Shown here: positions 1 through 10,418 of the stretch, one piece after another | How positions within the stretch are numbered: position 1 is the first letter of the stretch | How the letters are laid out: each line of letters starts with the position of its first letter | Source: Agapanthus africanus | Taxonomy: Eukaryota; Streptophyta; Magnoliopsida; Asparagales; Amaryllidaceae | Assembly (NCBI GenBank): GCA_030015575.1 | Contig: CM057347.1 | Coordinates: 505,923,176 to 505,987,175, forward strand | Length of the DNA: 64,000 nucleotides | Direction of reading: 5' to 3' | Program-made: the position numbers and the translations under genes | The notes under the pieces: generated by a model | What the model was told of the DNA's origin: nothing | Databases searched by the model: none | Seen by the model: only the letters and a program-made list of their open reading frames with translations

Positions 1-319
1 AAACTTACATATAGCCCTTTGGGCTTTACAAAATGGTATTTTACCCATCCCATGCCTCATGTGCTCATTTCTTTTGCACATGAGCTAGGGCTTTACAAAA
101 ATTTGGCTTTATGCCCATTTTTCTTACATTCACGCATAAAAAATTACATTAAAATTATTTATTACATGATTTCATTTTGGCGGCGGCGGGTGGGGGGAGG
201 GGGGTGGCCACGGGGCCCGACTTGGACATGGGCCCACTTGATCTGGGCTTTGGCCCGCTCACTTGGGGTTGACTTTGACTTTGACTTGGTCAACCGGGGT
301 GTAATTTTCGACTCCAACA
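1..319 (-). mobile_element. Partial 3' LTR (U3 part) of a reverse-oriented Tat-type element
   Basis: Read on the minus strand, an LTR starts at 319 with TGTTGGAGTCGAAAATTACA and runs off the left edge. It matches the U3 start of the LTRs at 41540 and 49137 (TGTTGGGGTAAAAATTTACA), including the runs of GGTTGAC/GTCAA motifs and the stretch that precedes the TATA box there. The window edge falls just before the expected TATA box. The internal side carries the reverse complement of a polypurine tract (320-333, AAGTGCCCCCATCAA). Open frames here are incidental. Assignment to the Tat lineage rests on similarity to the complete element in this window. Confidence 0.8.
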
Positions 320-479
320 AAGTGCCCCCATCAATAAATGCACACCGCACATATGGGCCGTGTGCATGAAATTGATGGATCTTCTTTCACGTGGAGGTGA
401 CTAGATTTGGTTCCCGCTTTTTGGGAAGCTAGCACTGCCCTTTTTACGACATGGACGGTCGATGCTTGACGTGTCTCCG

Positions 480-655
480 AGACGGAGTGTCACTGGCTGA
501 CTTGTCCCCGGGGCGAAGTGTCACTGGTTGATGTTTCCCCGGCACAGAGTGTCACTGGCTGACTTGTCCCCTGCGCGGAGTGTCACTGGTTGACTTGTTC
601 CCGGCACAGAGTGTCTGTTTGACGTTTCCCTGGCAGGAGTGTCATTGGTTTTGAT
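480..655 (-). repeat. Minisatellite, ~31-bp unit, six copies
   Basis: The core GTGTCACTGG recurs at 487, 518, 549, 580, 611 (changed) and 639, a spacing of 31 bp and then 28 bp. Between cores the units alternate CTGACTTGTCCCC and TTGATGTTTCCCC. It belongs to the 3' region of the reverse Tat-type element. Confidence 0.8.
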
Positions 656-1310
656 GTAGAGGCTGATTCCCAGGCGAAGCATAATTCCGACAGGGAAGGT
701 AGATACTCCGAGGCGAAGCATAATTTCGACACGGGGTACATTCTGAGACGAAGCATGATTCCGACGCAGATGTTGTTGGTTGATTCCGAGGCGGAGCATG
801 ATTCCGAAAGAGAAAGCAGATACTCTGAGGAGAAGCATGATTTCAACACGGGGTACACTCTGAAACAAACCATGATTCCAACGCAGAGGTAAATTCCTAG
901 GCGAAGCATCATTCCGACGGGGAAAGCAGGTACTCCAAGGCAAAGAATGATTTCGACACACGGTACACTCTGAGACGGAGTATGATTCCGACGCAGAGGT
1001 CAATTCCCAAGCGAAACATCATTCCGATGGGGAAAGCAGGTACTCCGATGCAAAGCATGGTTTCGATATGGGGTACAATCTGAGACGAAGCATGATTCCG
1101 CTACAAAGGTTGTTGGTTGACTTGATTCCTAGTCGGAGCATAATTCCGACGGGGAGGTCATTGGTTGACTTGATTCCGAGACGGAGCATAATTTCGACGG
1201 GGAGGTCATTGCTGCCCTTTTTGCGACTTGGACGGTCGGTGCATGATTTGACTTGCTCCGCTTCTCGCGGTGTCAGGGATTAAACTTATTTCCGAGGTAG
1301 AGCTTGATTC
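656..1310 (-). repeat. Degenerate ~20-bp satellite, reverse orientation
   Basis: Irregular tandem copies built on GATTCCGAGGCGAAGCAT with variants such as TTTCGACACGGGGTACA. The reverse complement matches the array at 47537-49062 in the gag-only element, where the unit reads ATGCTTCGCCTCGGAAT. This copy is more diverged and has no clear higher-order period. Open frames across it result from stop-poor repeats and are not genes. Confidence 0.8.
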
Positions 1311-1565
1311 CGCGAGGGAAGTCGTTGGTTGTCTTGCTGACTTGATTTGATTTGGGTTGACATCAGTATCGCTACACTGGAATATGGTACCTGGAGCGAA
1401 TCATCATTTGCCATGAGAGTACTTGGAGATTTTGGTTTTGGTTTGGCATCAGCATCGCTACACTGGAATATGATACCATGAGCGAATCATGATTTGCCAT
1501 AGAAAGATTTCCCTCGTTCCCAGTTTAACGACTTAGGGGTTATCTGTTCCCAGTTTAACGACTTA

Positions 1566-3686
1566 TGTACCCCGATATTACTATACCTTCGTGTTTTCTT
1601 TCTTTAGTAAAATATTGTATTTATTTATTCTTAGTATTTTTCCGTATATTTTGTTTTCTATTAAATATATTATTTTATTATTCTATCTATTTTTCCCTAA
1701 CCCATTTCTTTAAACTAAATCTTAACCTATTCAAAATTAAATGGAAGACCTGACCCAGCCCATAAACCAAATCCAATCTCATTTTCATTTTCTTTTATAA
1801 AACTATGAGCCCAAAAGCCCACTTTCTTTTTAAGCAACATCATATATTTAATTCTTATTAAATATGTGTATGAACAAGCTTATAGCTCATTGGTTAAGTC
1901 TTTGCATTGTTATTCTATAGATCACATGTTCAAATCCTCATTCTTGTAATTATTTTTTTATCAATTTTTATTCTTCTCATAACTTACAAATGAGACATTT
2001 CATTTCCAAAATGAATGGCGACCTTTCATTTCTCTTTTAATTCCCATGTTGAATGCATATATTATTATAGATAATTCACCATTACACCATCTTTATTTGT
2101 CCCCCTCTTTCTTTTTCTTCCTCACATTTTTCTATCTTTCCCTTCTCCCTCTTCACTTAGAGTCCTAGAAAAAGAACGCCAAGAAGTTTCAAGAAAATCT
2201 CGGTAGAAATGCGAGGCTATCGGCGGATAGATAAGTCCTGTGACAATACCAGCCTGTGTATGTAAGTCCCTTCTCTCTTTCCCTCCCTCCATCTCTTTCT
2301 CTTTATCTTTCTCTTTTTTATATTGCCATGAAAAGCTTCCCTCGTCATATCATAGTCCCTAAATAATTAATTAAATGGATACATATATAAATAATGAACA
2401 CACACAAAAATACACACATAAATAGTTTGTAAAGTATTTTTCATTACTCTCGATCCATATGTTAAGATTTTATAGTAACCAATTAGGATTGCATCGTTTA
2501 TTGTTTTATTTTAAATTACTTTATTTAAATTTGTAAAAAAAATGACGTTACGAATAAATACCATGATTTTCTTATTCTCACACATGACATATCAATACTT
2601 TTATATTTAAATTAATTTTTAGAAATTAATTTTTACTTCTGGAAATTTCAAGAAATTTATCTATGACAGAATATATTATTTTGTACATGCTGTAAAAATT
2701 TCAGATCGAATCGCTTAACGGTTTAGGAATTATATCCTTTTTATTCACTGTTCGTAAAACAGAAAACTGCAGTTATTGGTCAACTTCTAGGACACATAAC
2801 TTGGTATACCGATGTCCAAATTGAGTAAACTCGGGTGTTTTGGATATCTAAATTGAATAATATAAATTTTCTCAGTTTTATATTTTTACTTAAAACCGAC
2901 GTAAGATAAAGAAAACTGCGTTAGAATATTAAGTGACGGATCTGGACAGAATCTGTTCCGATTCGCACACTGTTTTAAATAGGACATAACTCGAACTCCC
3001 GATATCCGTTCGTGACAAACTTTAGGTGTGTAGATGGATAATTGATAGAACTATAATTTTCTGCATATTATATTACTTAGAAATACATGAAACAACTCGA
3101 TATAGGCTTTGCAATATAACATATAGTTGCTGTCCAGAAATCTGAATTTATATTTTAAACGCTGATATTAAAACGATCATAACTAGAGCTTCATAAATCT
3201 AAATCGTGCGAATATTAGTGTTTTGGATAAGTATATTGAAATACCTACAATTTTCTATTAATCTTCATAGCCTGAAACTTGATAAAAATTAACTCAAAAT
3301 GTGTATTAAAAATATGTGACGGTGCTGAACAGATTCTGATCCGTTTTGCGCGACGATACGAAAACATGTATATCTCCCAAACCGGTAGTCATATTTAGGC
3401 GAAAATGAAACTCGCATGTGAATAACACTTAAGGCTATGTTTTCATTTATATTTTGAATTCAAATAACTTGATTAACTAGTCATACATATCACATATTTA
3501 CGACATTGTTTTTGGACGTTTCTTGTATACTTATCTCATATCATGTTCTATGATTGCTTATCCATTTTTATCTATATGACTTGTGATTAAACCATTATAT
3601 ACTGTAATTGACTTGATCTTGACATGACTCAATCATGAATACCTGAACCCAATAGGTGCACTTGACTCGACTTGACCCGAACTATC
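1566..3686 (+). mobile_element. Tekay-like solo LTR, copy 1, left part
   Basis: An LTR begins TGTACCCCGATATTAC at 1566 and ends GGGAAGCGGGGCGTGACA at 14534. It is flanked by the 5-bp duplication ACTTA (1561-1565 and 14535-14539). Only one LTR lies between the duplications, so it is a solo LTR, probably left by LTR-LTR recombination. Without the nested element it is about 3.27 kb. The end sequence and a shared region near GACCGAGCG/TTCGCTGA link it to the LTRs at 15248 and 59665. Otherwise the stretch is AT-rich and non-coding. Confidence 0.85.
1875..1940 (+). other. tRNA-like A-box/B-box segment in LTR copy 1
   Basis: TAGCTCATTGG (1883-1893) resembles a pol III A box and GTTCAAATCC (1928-1937) a B box, with tRNA-like spacing. 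LTR copy 3 has a similar pair at 59790-59843. No tRNA cloverleaf can be folded with confidence, so this is not called as a tRNA gene. It may be a tRNA-derived insertion carried in the LTR family. Confidence 0.45.
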
Positions 3687-6649
3687 TGTCACGCCCCGCT
3701 TCCCAGATTACGCAAGATTGGGCACGTGACATAGCCAACCATGCTACCTGTGGGTAGGAAGTATCCATCCACAGTCACATTACGGTTGTAGAGATATCAA
3801 GAACGAGATAAATAAACTATCTAACACATGTCCAAATCCATAATGATAAGAGTCAATGAAAAATAAATGCGGAAGCAAATGATCCAATACAATAAATAAA
3901 CAGTATGTCCCATAATGCGGTATCGCACCTGGAAATAAAATGCAATAAATGAACTAACCACTGCAGAACTCACAAATCAGCCTGCTGGCTGAAGTACTCC
4001 TGCTCGGTCAGCGACAGTGGTAAAGAATCTGGGCCATGCAAAACCCAGACGTCAGCGCGTCATGTCAACCAATAATATAATATAAACATGGTAATAACCA
4101 ATGCAGGTATGAACATGAATAAAGCAGTACTAAGAAATAACAGCGCAGGGTAATGTGCAGTGGTAACTAAACTGTCCTATCAGGTTTCTACTCTATAGTC
4201 TTTGAAATCAATTGATGAATCGTCGATGTAACTCAATAGTATCCCGTGCGTGCCCGGGACCACGGTCAAGACCCTCGGGGCTGAATCCGAGACGTGCCGC
4301 TAGGCAGTAATAGGTAGCAGGATGGGCGAGTGATGTCAGCATCATCACTCCGGGGCTGGCCGAGCCCGTAAGACTGATCAGAACAGGTATCGAACTGTTG
4401 AGTTACAAGTCGGTTTCACCTTTGATTTCCCCATACCCCCAAGTTATGCATGTCAGGTCAGGTATTCAGTAGTCAAGGACTAATGCCAACACAGGATCAG
4501 GTAACAGGTCAGGTTTGTCTGGATAGACAACAGGAATGGTCCAGGAGGACCCCAAGTCAGGTTTGTTGGCATTAGGCATGAGATCAGGTAATCAGTCAGG
4601 TCGTGGTACAACAGGTTGAGTCGGTATGTATATATATGTCATGTGTAGCAGGGTCAGGCCAATATGTAATGCAATCGAGTATGTGCTCACGACAGGTATA
4701 CAATCGAATAAGGAACAACAGCAGGAATAAAGTAAATAACAATAACGGTTCACTTAATCACAATGGTACATGAATATGATGCAGTTCTATTACATTAACA
4801 GGTTCGAGCACCCGTGGGGTGCACTAATCACAGGGTAGCGCAATATCAATAACAGGAAGTAATGAAGCTATATGAAATTAAAACTAAAGCATAAGTAATC
4901 GTCACATGGATGATCTAACAATTAAAAGCAAGGACGATTTAAATGATTAGTTAGTTAAAAGCATGGATTAATAGCAGACCACTTAAATTCACGAAGCTAC
5001 TATACTGATTTAATGTCAAGGAGAAATGCAACCGTCAATTCTAGTCATACTGTACTATCGATATCACCGTCATTGTGCTGTTGTACTATATAATATGATA
5101 TTCAACTGCATAGCAAGACTAAATCTTGTATGCTAGCATGTTAGAGCAAGTATTCGGATACTTGCCTCGACGGTTTCGCAAACCGGAAAGCACGGATGCA
5201 ATGTCGGCAGAAAACACGAGACGGGTGCACGGGCCACGGATCGAGTCCTAACAGCGAACAGCGGGACCACACGGACCAGAGTACTTCGCTGGAGCGTCGG
5301 GTCCAAACGACGGCACGGCCGGAATCCGGCGAAAGTCAAAAAGGCGACGAAGTTAGCAAAACACGATATACGTAAACAAGGACCAGCGAGAGGGGGTATA
5401 ACATTAATGGAAAGATAGAGGTATGCTTACAGGGAAGAACCAGGGGCAACCACGACAGGTTCGACGGCGATGGGGCGCCGGCGGCGAGGAACAGTGGCGC
5501 GGCAAGGGTTTGAGGTGGCTGGATCGGGGTGCAGCGAGTAGGGGGGAGGTTCTAGCCTGGCCCGGGTTGCAGGGAGGAGAGGAGGTGGTCGTCGGTGTGC
5601 TGGCGACGACGAGGGGGTCGACGGTGTCCCTTTTCCGGCGAACTAGAGGGTTAGGTGATGGGGGTTGGGCTCGGGTTGGTGGTGGTCCGGCGAGGGGAGG
5701 AGGAAGAAGACGACGAGGTCGGGACGAGGATGAAGGGAGGAAGGCCTTGGCGTCATCGGCGATGAGAGGCGGCGGCGACGGCGAGATCTGCGGCTGGTGG
5801 TGGCGTCGGGGGGTTAGGTTGCAGGCGCGGAAGGCTGGAGAAGAGGAGGAGGAGGAAGGGATGCTGCCGAGGCCGAGGAGGCGATGAAGACGGTGGTGGT
5901 GGTGTTGTCGCGGGGAGATCGGCGGCGACGGCTCGTGGTGGCTAGGGTTAGGGTTCGGGGTTCTCGTGGGGTTTTTCTGTGAGGACGAGGAAGTAGGAAA
6001 AAATAAAGGGATAGAGAGAGAGAAGATTGTTAGAGAGAGGAAGAGAGATTTTAGAGAGAGAGAGAGAGATAGAGAGATAGAGAGAGGGTGAGGATAGGGG
6101 GCCCACGAGAAAGAGGCTCGTGATTGGCGGAGGGTAAGGGACAGTTTAAAAAATTTAAAGATTAAGTGTGATTTATTCGTTGTAAATAGGAACAGAAATA
6201 TATTATAAACCGTTTTAGATTATTTAATTAAATGGGCTTTTCGGCGCTAAATGAAACATTTCCAAATCGCGCCCGGGTTGCGCCCAAATGTTTCAAATTC
6301 AAATTATAGGATTTTAAGCGAGTTCCAAATTTTGAAAAGAGGTGTTTTATGATTAAAATGCATGCCCCCAAGTCGGACACTTGCACGCGCGCGTAGCCAT
6401 CCAAACTTGCCCGTTTAGCCGAACGGGAAGAAATCTCGACACGCGGACGCTACCACGCGACTAGTGGCGACGAGTAGGCCAACATGGATATTTTTAATTT
6501 CATTTTAGGTGTTAAAATTTGTTATGTGCCAAAATGACTTAACCGGTTAAAATTTAGCAATAAACACCAAACAATCAGAATAATTGGAATGAGCAATATA
6601 AAACACTCAACTAGCAATAGAAATAGTATTATTGGGCTCGGGTGTTACA
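3687..6649 (-). repeat. 3' LTR of the reverse chromovirus
   Basis: 2963 bp. It matches the other LTR (10419-13377) with about a dozen substitutions by eye plus small length changes in a GA-rich run near 6000-6090. A GC-rich block (5423-5940) carries an open frame of 154 codons repeated in the other LTR; I do not regard it as a gene. CAGGT-rich stretches at 4450-4640 are a local low-complexity pattern. Confidence 0.92.
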
Positions 6650-6716
6650 TCATACCCAACTACAAAAAGAATTTTGTCCTCGAAATTCCAAGAATACAAG
6701 ATAGCTAACTACCGGA
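6650..6716 (-). other. Altered polypurine-tract region of the reverse chromovirus
   Basis: Minus-strand sequence between the pol stop and the 3' LTR. Tekay elements usually have a purine run (TTCTTTTAAGGGGGG-like) here. This copy instead has ATTCTTTTTGTAGTTGGGTAT before the LTR, with no G-run. A nearly identical ~20-bp stretch lies in the leader at 10369-10389. Confidence 0.6.
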
Positions 6717-7420
6717 AAAGGTGAGGAAATTTCTGCCGGATCTCGTCTTCTCGCTCCCAAGTGGATTCTCCATGCAATCGATTACCTCAAGAAACTAGCA
6801 CAAGAGGGATAACTTTGTTCTTAAGAACCTTTTCTCTTCGATCCTTGATTTCAACTGGTCGCTCCTCAAAAGTTAGGTCCTCCCGTACAGTCAACTCCGA
6901 ATGATCCAAGACGTGAGTCTCATCTCGGACATACCTCCGTAGTTGAGACACAAGAAACACATCGTGCACTCCTGCCCATGACTGGGGTAACGCCAAACGG
7001 TACGCTACCTCTCCAACACGCTCCAATATCTCGAAGGGTCCAACAAATCGGGGACTAAGCTTTCCCCGACTCCCAAAGCGAATCACCCCTCTAGTTGGTG
7101 ATATCTTCAGGAATACCAAATCACCCACAGCGAACTCTAGAGGTCTTCTTGACGTGTCAGCCCAACTCTTCTGTCTGTCTTGAGCTGCCTTCATATGCTT
7201 TCTGATTATATTCATCTTCTCGACTGTCTGTACCACCAAATCTGGTCCTAGTAATCTTTGTTCACCAACGTCATCCCAACAAACGGGTGAACGGCACTTA
7301 CGACCATACAACGCTTCAAACGGAGCCATCTGAATAGTCGCTTGGAAGCTGTTGTTGTATGAAACTCCACCAGGTGTAAATGATCCTCCCAAGAACCCTT
7401 GAAGTCCAACATGCACGCCC
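6716..7420 (-). pseudogene. Integrase C-terminus and chromodomain remnant
   Basis: The minus-strand frame continues integrase after a frameshift near 7400 and covers the integrase C-terminal region ([12 protein letters not shown], then GKLSPRFVGPFEIL and VHDVFLVSQLRRY). It then enters a chromodomain (PVEIKDRREKVLKNKVIPLV). A TGA interrupts the chromodomain at about 6792 where a Trp codon is likely in the family. The frame continues (STWERED, FPHLF) to a TAG at 6716-6718. Chromodomains of this branch are known to bind chromatin marks and steer integration; this one is broken. Confidence 0.8.
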
Positions 7421-8640
7421 TCGACATATCTTCAAGAGTTTGGATCGTTCTCTCCGACTGACCATCAGTTTGAGGATGATAAGCTATGCTAAACTTTAAT
7501 CGGGTCCCCAAACTTTCTTGTAAACTCCTCCGGAAGTGCGACAAGAACCTAGTGTCCCGATCGGACACGATGCTTACCGGTACTCCATGCAATCTTACAA
7601 TCTCATGCATGTACCGCTCTGCCAAAGTCTCTGTCGATTGACCAACCCGAAAAGGAATAAAGTGAGCCGCCTTGGTCAACCGATCGACAATCACCCATAC
7701 TGCATTGTTGCCCTTTGGACTCCGCGGTAAAGCCGTCACGAAATCCATGGTTATATGTTCCCACTTCCACTGAGGAATCGGAAGTGGTTGCAACAAACCA
7801 GCAACCCTTTGGTGTTCAGCCTTGACTTGCTGACACACCAAGCACTTAACCACGAAGCGAGCAATTTCCCGTTTCATACCTTCCCACCAGAAGTGCTGTC
7901 GAATATCTCGGTACATCTTCGTCCCTCCTGGATATACAGAGTAAGCTGAACTGTGTGTCTCCTTCATAAGCTCTTCACGTACATCCCCTTTTGGCACACA
8001 CACATGGCTACCATACCTCAACGAACCGTCTTCGTGGATCAGTAAATCGGTTCGTAGTCCGGCTTCAACCTGCTCTCGAAACTTTTGCAGTCTAGGATCC
8101 TGCAATTGCGACGCTTTAATCTTCTCAACTAAGGACGACTGTACTTGCAACTGCATCAACTGTCCCATAGCATGTGGTAGCACAACCTCCAAGTCAAATC
8201 TCTGAAAATCCGCAATGATCTCCCTTTGTGCGGTCAAAACCTGAATTGCTGGTATCCGACTTAGCGCATCCGGCACGACGTTAACTTTTCCCGGATGGTA
8301 CTTAAGATCGAGGTCGTAGTCGGCCATCAGCTCCAACCATCTGCGTTGCCTCATGTTCAACTCCTTCTGAGTGAACACATACTTCAAACTCTTGTGATCT
8401 GTAAAGATTTCGACTCTCTCGCCCAAGAGGTAGTGTCTCCAAATCTTCAAGGTGAAGATCACGGCCGCAAGCTCCAAGTCATGAGTCGGATAATTCTTCT
8501 CATGAGTCTTCAGTTGTCTCGATGTGTAAGCGACGACCTTCCCATTCTGCATCAAAACACATCCCAATCCTTTTCCGGATGCGTCGCTGTGAATCACCGG
8601 TCCTCCTGAATTATCCGGTACAGTTAGGATGGGGCGGTTA
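7400..8640 (-). pseudogene. pol: RNase H and integrase catalytic region
   Basis: One open minus-strand frame holds RNase H ([13 protein letters not shown], then a TSRQLK...E segment, FTDHKSLKY and DALSRI), followed by the integrase zinc-binding His-His-Cys-Cys region (ending [11 protein letters not shown]) and the core with Asp in TMDFVTALP, Asp in IVSDRDTRF and Glu in [11 protein letters not shown]. Catalytic residues are present in both domains. The frame shifts near 7400 into the C-terminal part and near 8640 from the RT thumb, so no single protein can be made. Confidence 0.88.
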
Positions 8641-9400
8641 TCAACTTCTGCTTCAATGTCTCGAAGGCCAGTGCACATCCATCTGTCCAAACAAACGGTA
8701 CCTCCTTGCGCGTAAGCTTGGTTAACGGCTCTGCCAAACGAGCGAAGTTCTCCACAAATCTCCTGTAGTATCCGGCGAGTCCAAGAAAACTTCTTATCTC
8801 CGCAACATTCTTTGGAATAGGCCAATCTCGAACTGCTGCAATCTTCTTGGGATCAACGGCGATTCCATCGCCCGACACGACATGTCCCAGAAATTTCACT
8901 TCTTCCAGCCAGAATTCGCACTACTCATCTTCGCATAAAGCTTCTCCTGTCTCAACATCTGCAGGACCTAATGATATCCGGATCGCAAATCTAGTTTCGA
9001 GAATACTCTCGCGCCACTAAGCTGCTCAAAAGTCCTCCAATGCGAGAGATCGGGTACCTGTTCTTAATAGTCACCGGTTCAATTCTCGATAATCAATGCA
9101 CATCCTTCTCGTGCCATCCTTCTTCTTTACTAAAAGAACTGGATCTCCCCAAGGCGAGTTGCTGCTTCGAATCCAACCCTTCTCAAGTAATTCACCAACT
9201 TGCTTCTTAACTCCTTCCAATTCCACTGGTGCCATTGGATAATAAGATTTCGATACTGGCGCTGCACCAGGAATAAGGTCAATCGCGAACTCCACATCTC
9301 GCTTCGGAGGTAAGCCCGATATATCTTCAAACACGTCCATAAAGCCGCGAACAACTGCCGACTCTTCATTCCTATCCACTTCCATTGTCGCAAGAACACT
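8624..9400 (-). pseudogene. Reverse transcriptase remnant lacking the catalytic palm
   Basis: The minus-strand N-terminal RT part ([38 protein letters not shown]) is followed by frameshifts and stops to FSKLDLRSGYH. It then joins directly to VLQMLRQEKLYAK and the thumb ([32 protein letters not shown]). The segment that should hold YVDD/FIDD, roughly 75 codons by family expectation, is missing at about 8960-8970. This copy cannot encode an active RT. Confidence 0.85.
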
Positions 9401-9477
9401 GTTTGTCGGCCTAGCCCTAAACTCGACTGGCCCGACAGAATTGCTTCCTTACCGTAACTGCTGTCTGCATCGTTAGC

Positions 9478-10041
9478 TGCGAAAGGTCCAGCGAGACTAC
9501 TGAGTCTCCTCCATTCTGCTGCATGCACGTCCACGGTTGCCCCATTCTGCCTTAGTCCGATAAATTTCTCCTTCATTTCCTCCCGTGCAGTCCGCGGGAA
9601 GAATTTCTCCAGGAGACTTTTAGAGAAATCAGCCCAACTGATTGGCTTGGGCAAGCGGGTCTCCTCCACAAGCCATCACTCTCGGCGTAAACCACTAGCT
9701 GAAAGCGCATCACAACAACTCTCTTGTCCTCTGGGATCTGTGCCGCAATCAGCAAATTCTCCATGTCACTAGCCTCTGCTCGGCTGGTAACCGCTCCTTT
9801 AAACCAGTAAATGTAGACGGACCCAAAGTCTGAAATCTGCTACGGTCCTTACTCGTTCGACTGGTCCAGTTCCATCGTTGTTTACAGACTGCTGAACGAT
9901 CTGCAAACCTTCCTGAAACGAATCTGCTGTTGCTGGATCAGCTCAGTCTGTCTCTTTGATTTCCAGCATTCCCCTTATCACTCCAAGCATGGCGGCTTCG
10001 TTCACACGCCTCCGGTACGTCTTCAACCTCTTACCTGTCAT
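9478..10041 (-). pseudogene. gag remnant of the reverse chromovirus
   Basis: Minus strand, from a likely start ATG at 10041-10039 (MTGKRLKTYRRRVNEAAML). Fragments in shifting frames resemble chromovirus gag: LGPSTFTG, MENLLIAAQIPEDKRVVVMRF and PISWADFSKSLLEKFFPRTA, then GLRQNG. The zinc knuckle and the protease expected downstream are absent; sequence passes within about 100 bp into the RT N-terminus. Several frameshifts make it a pseudogene. Confidence 0.75.
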
Positions 10042-10398
10042 AACCCTGAACTCAAAACACCCAACATTAGCATGATGATAGATTCTGAATGTGGATCAAG
10101 GCTAGAACTCCAAGATACTTAAATAGAGTACCGCATTGTAGCTATGCCGCGGTATCATAGCCGCAATTACTTAACTCCACCCAAGTCGCCTAAGTCCTAG
10201 AGATAACAAGAAATTAGGTTTTCGAGTCGGCAATGCAAAGTAAGTTTGCACGCCGTAAAAGATATAATCAGGAAGAATGTGATTCAAGAATGGTAAAACG
10301 GTCAAGGTGGCAGGACATGTTTCCTAAGCACGGGTATTCTGATTCGTGTATCGGGTACAATACCCAACTACAAAAGAATCAACCCAACTAACCTATAT

Positions 10399-10409
10399 CT
10401 CTGATACCA
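10399..10409 (-). other. Primer binding site, initiator tRNA-Met type
   Basis: The minus strand reads TGGTATCAGAG, the usual plant gypsy/copia primer site complementary to tRNA-Met. It lies 9 nt inside the 5' LTR end at 10419. The rest of 10042-10398 is a short leader with no gene. Confidence 0.85.
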
Positions 10410-10418
10410 AAAGAACCA

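Larger units (their letters stand above)
320..1565 (-). mobile_element. 3' untranslated region of the reverse Tat-type element, tandem repeats
   Basis: Internal sequence next to the LTR fragment, with no credible gene. From the LTR side it holds the polypurine tract, a unique stretch, six copies of a ~31-bp repeat, a long run of ~20-bp repeats, two copies of a cassette also found in the gag-only element (1355-1500), and two copies of a ~30-bp repeat with the core CCCAGTTTAACGACTTA (1515-1565). The same blocks occur in forward orientation at 45890-49136. The element is cut at 1565 by a solo LTR and resumes at 14540. Confidence 0.75.

Noticed and set aside
1875..1940. A true tRNA gene
   Set aside because: Only the A-box and B-box resemblances hold; no convincing acceptor or anticodon stem was found.
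5423..5887. 154-codon open frame repeated at 12155-12619
   Set aside because: It lies in the two LTRs of one young element, so its repetition is not evidence of selection. The sequence is GC-rich and low in complexity, with no domain.
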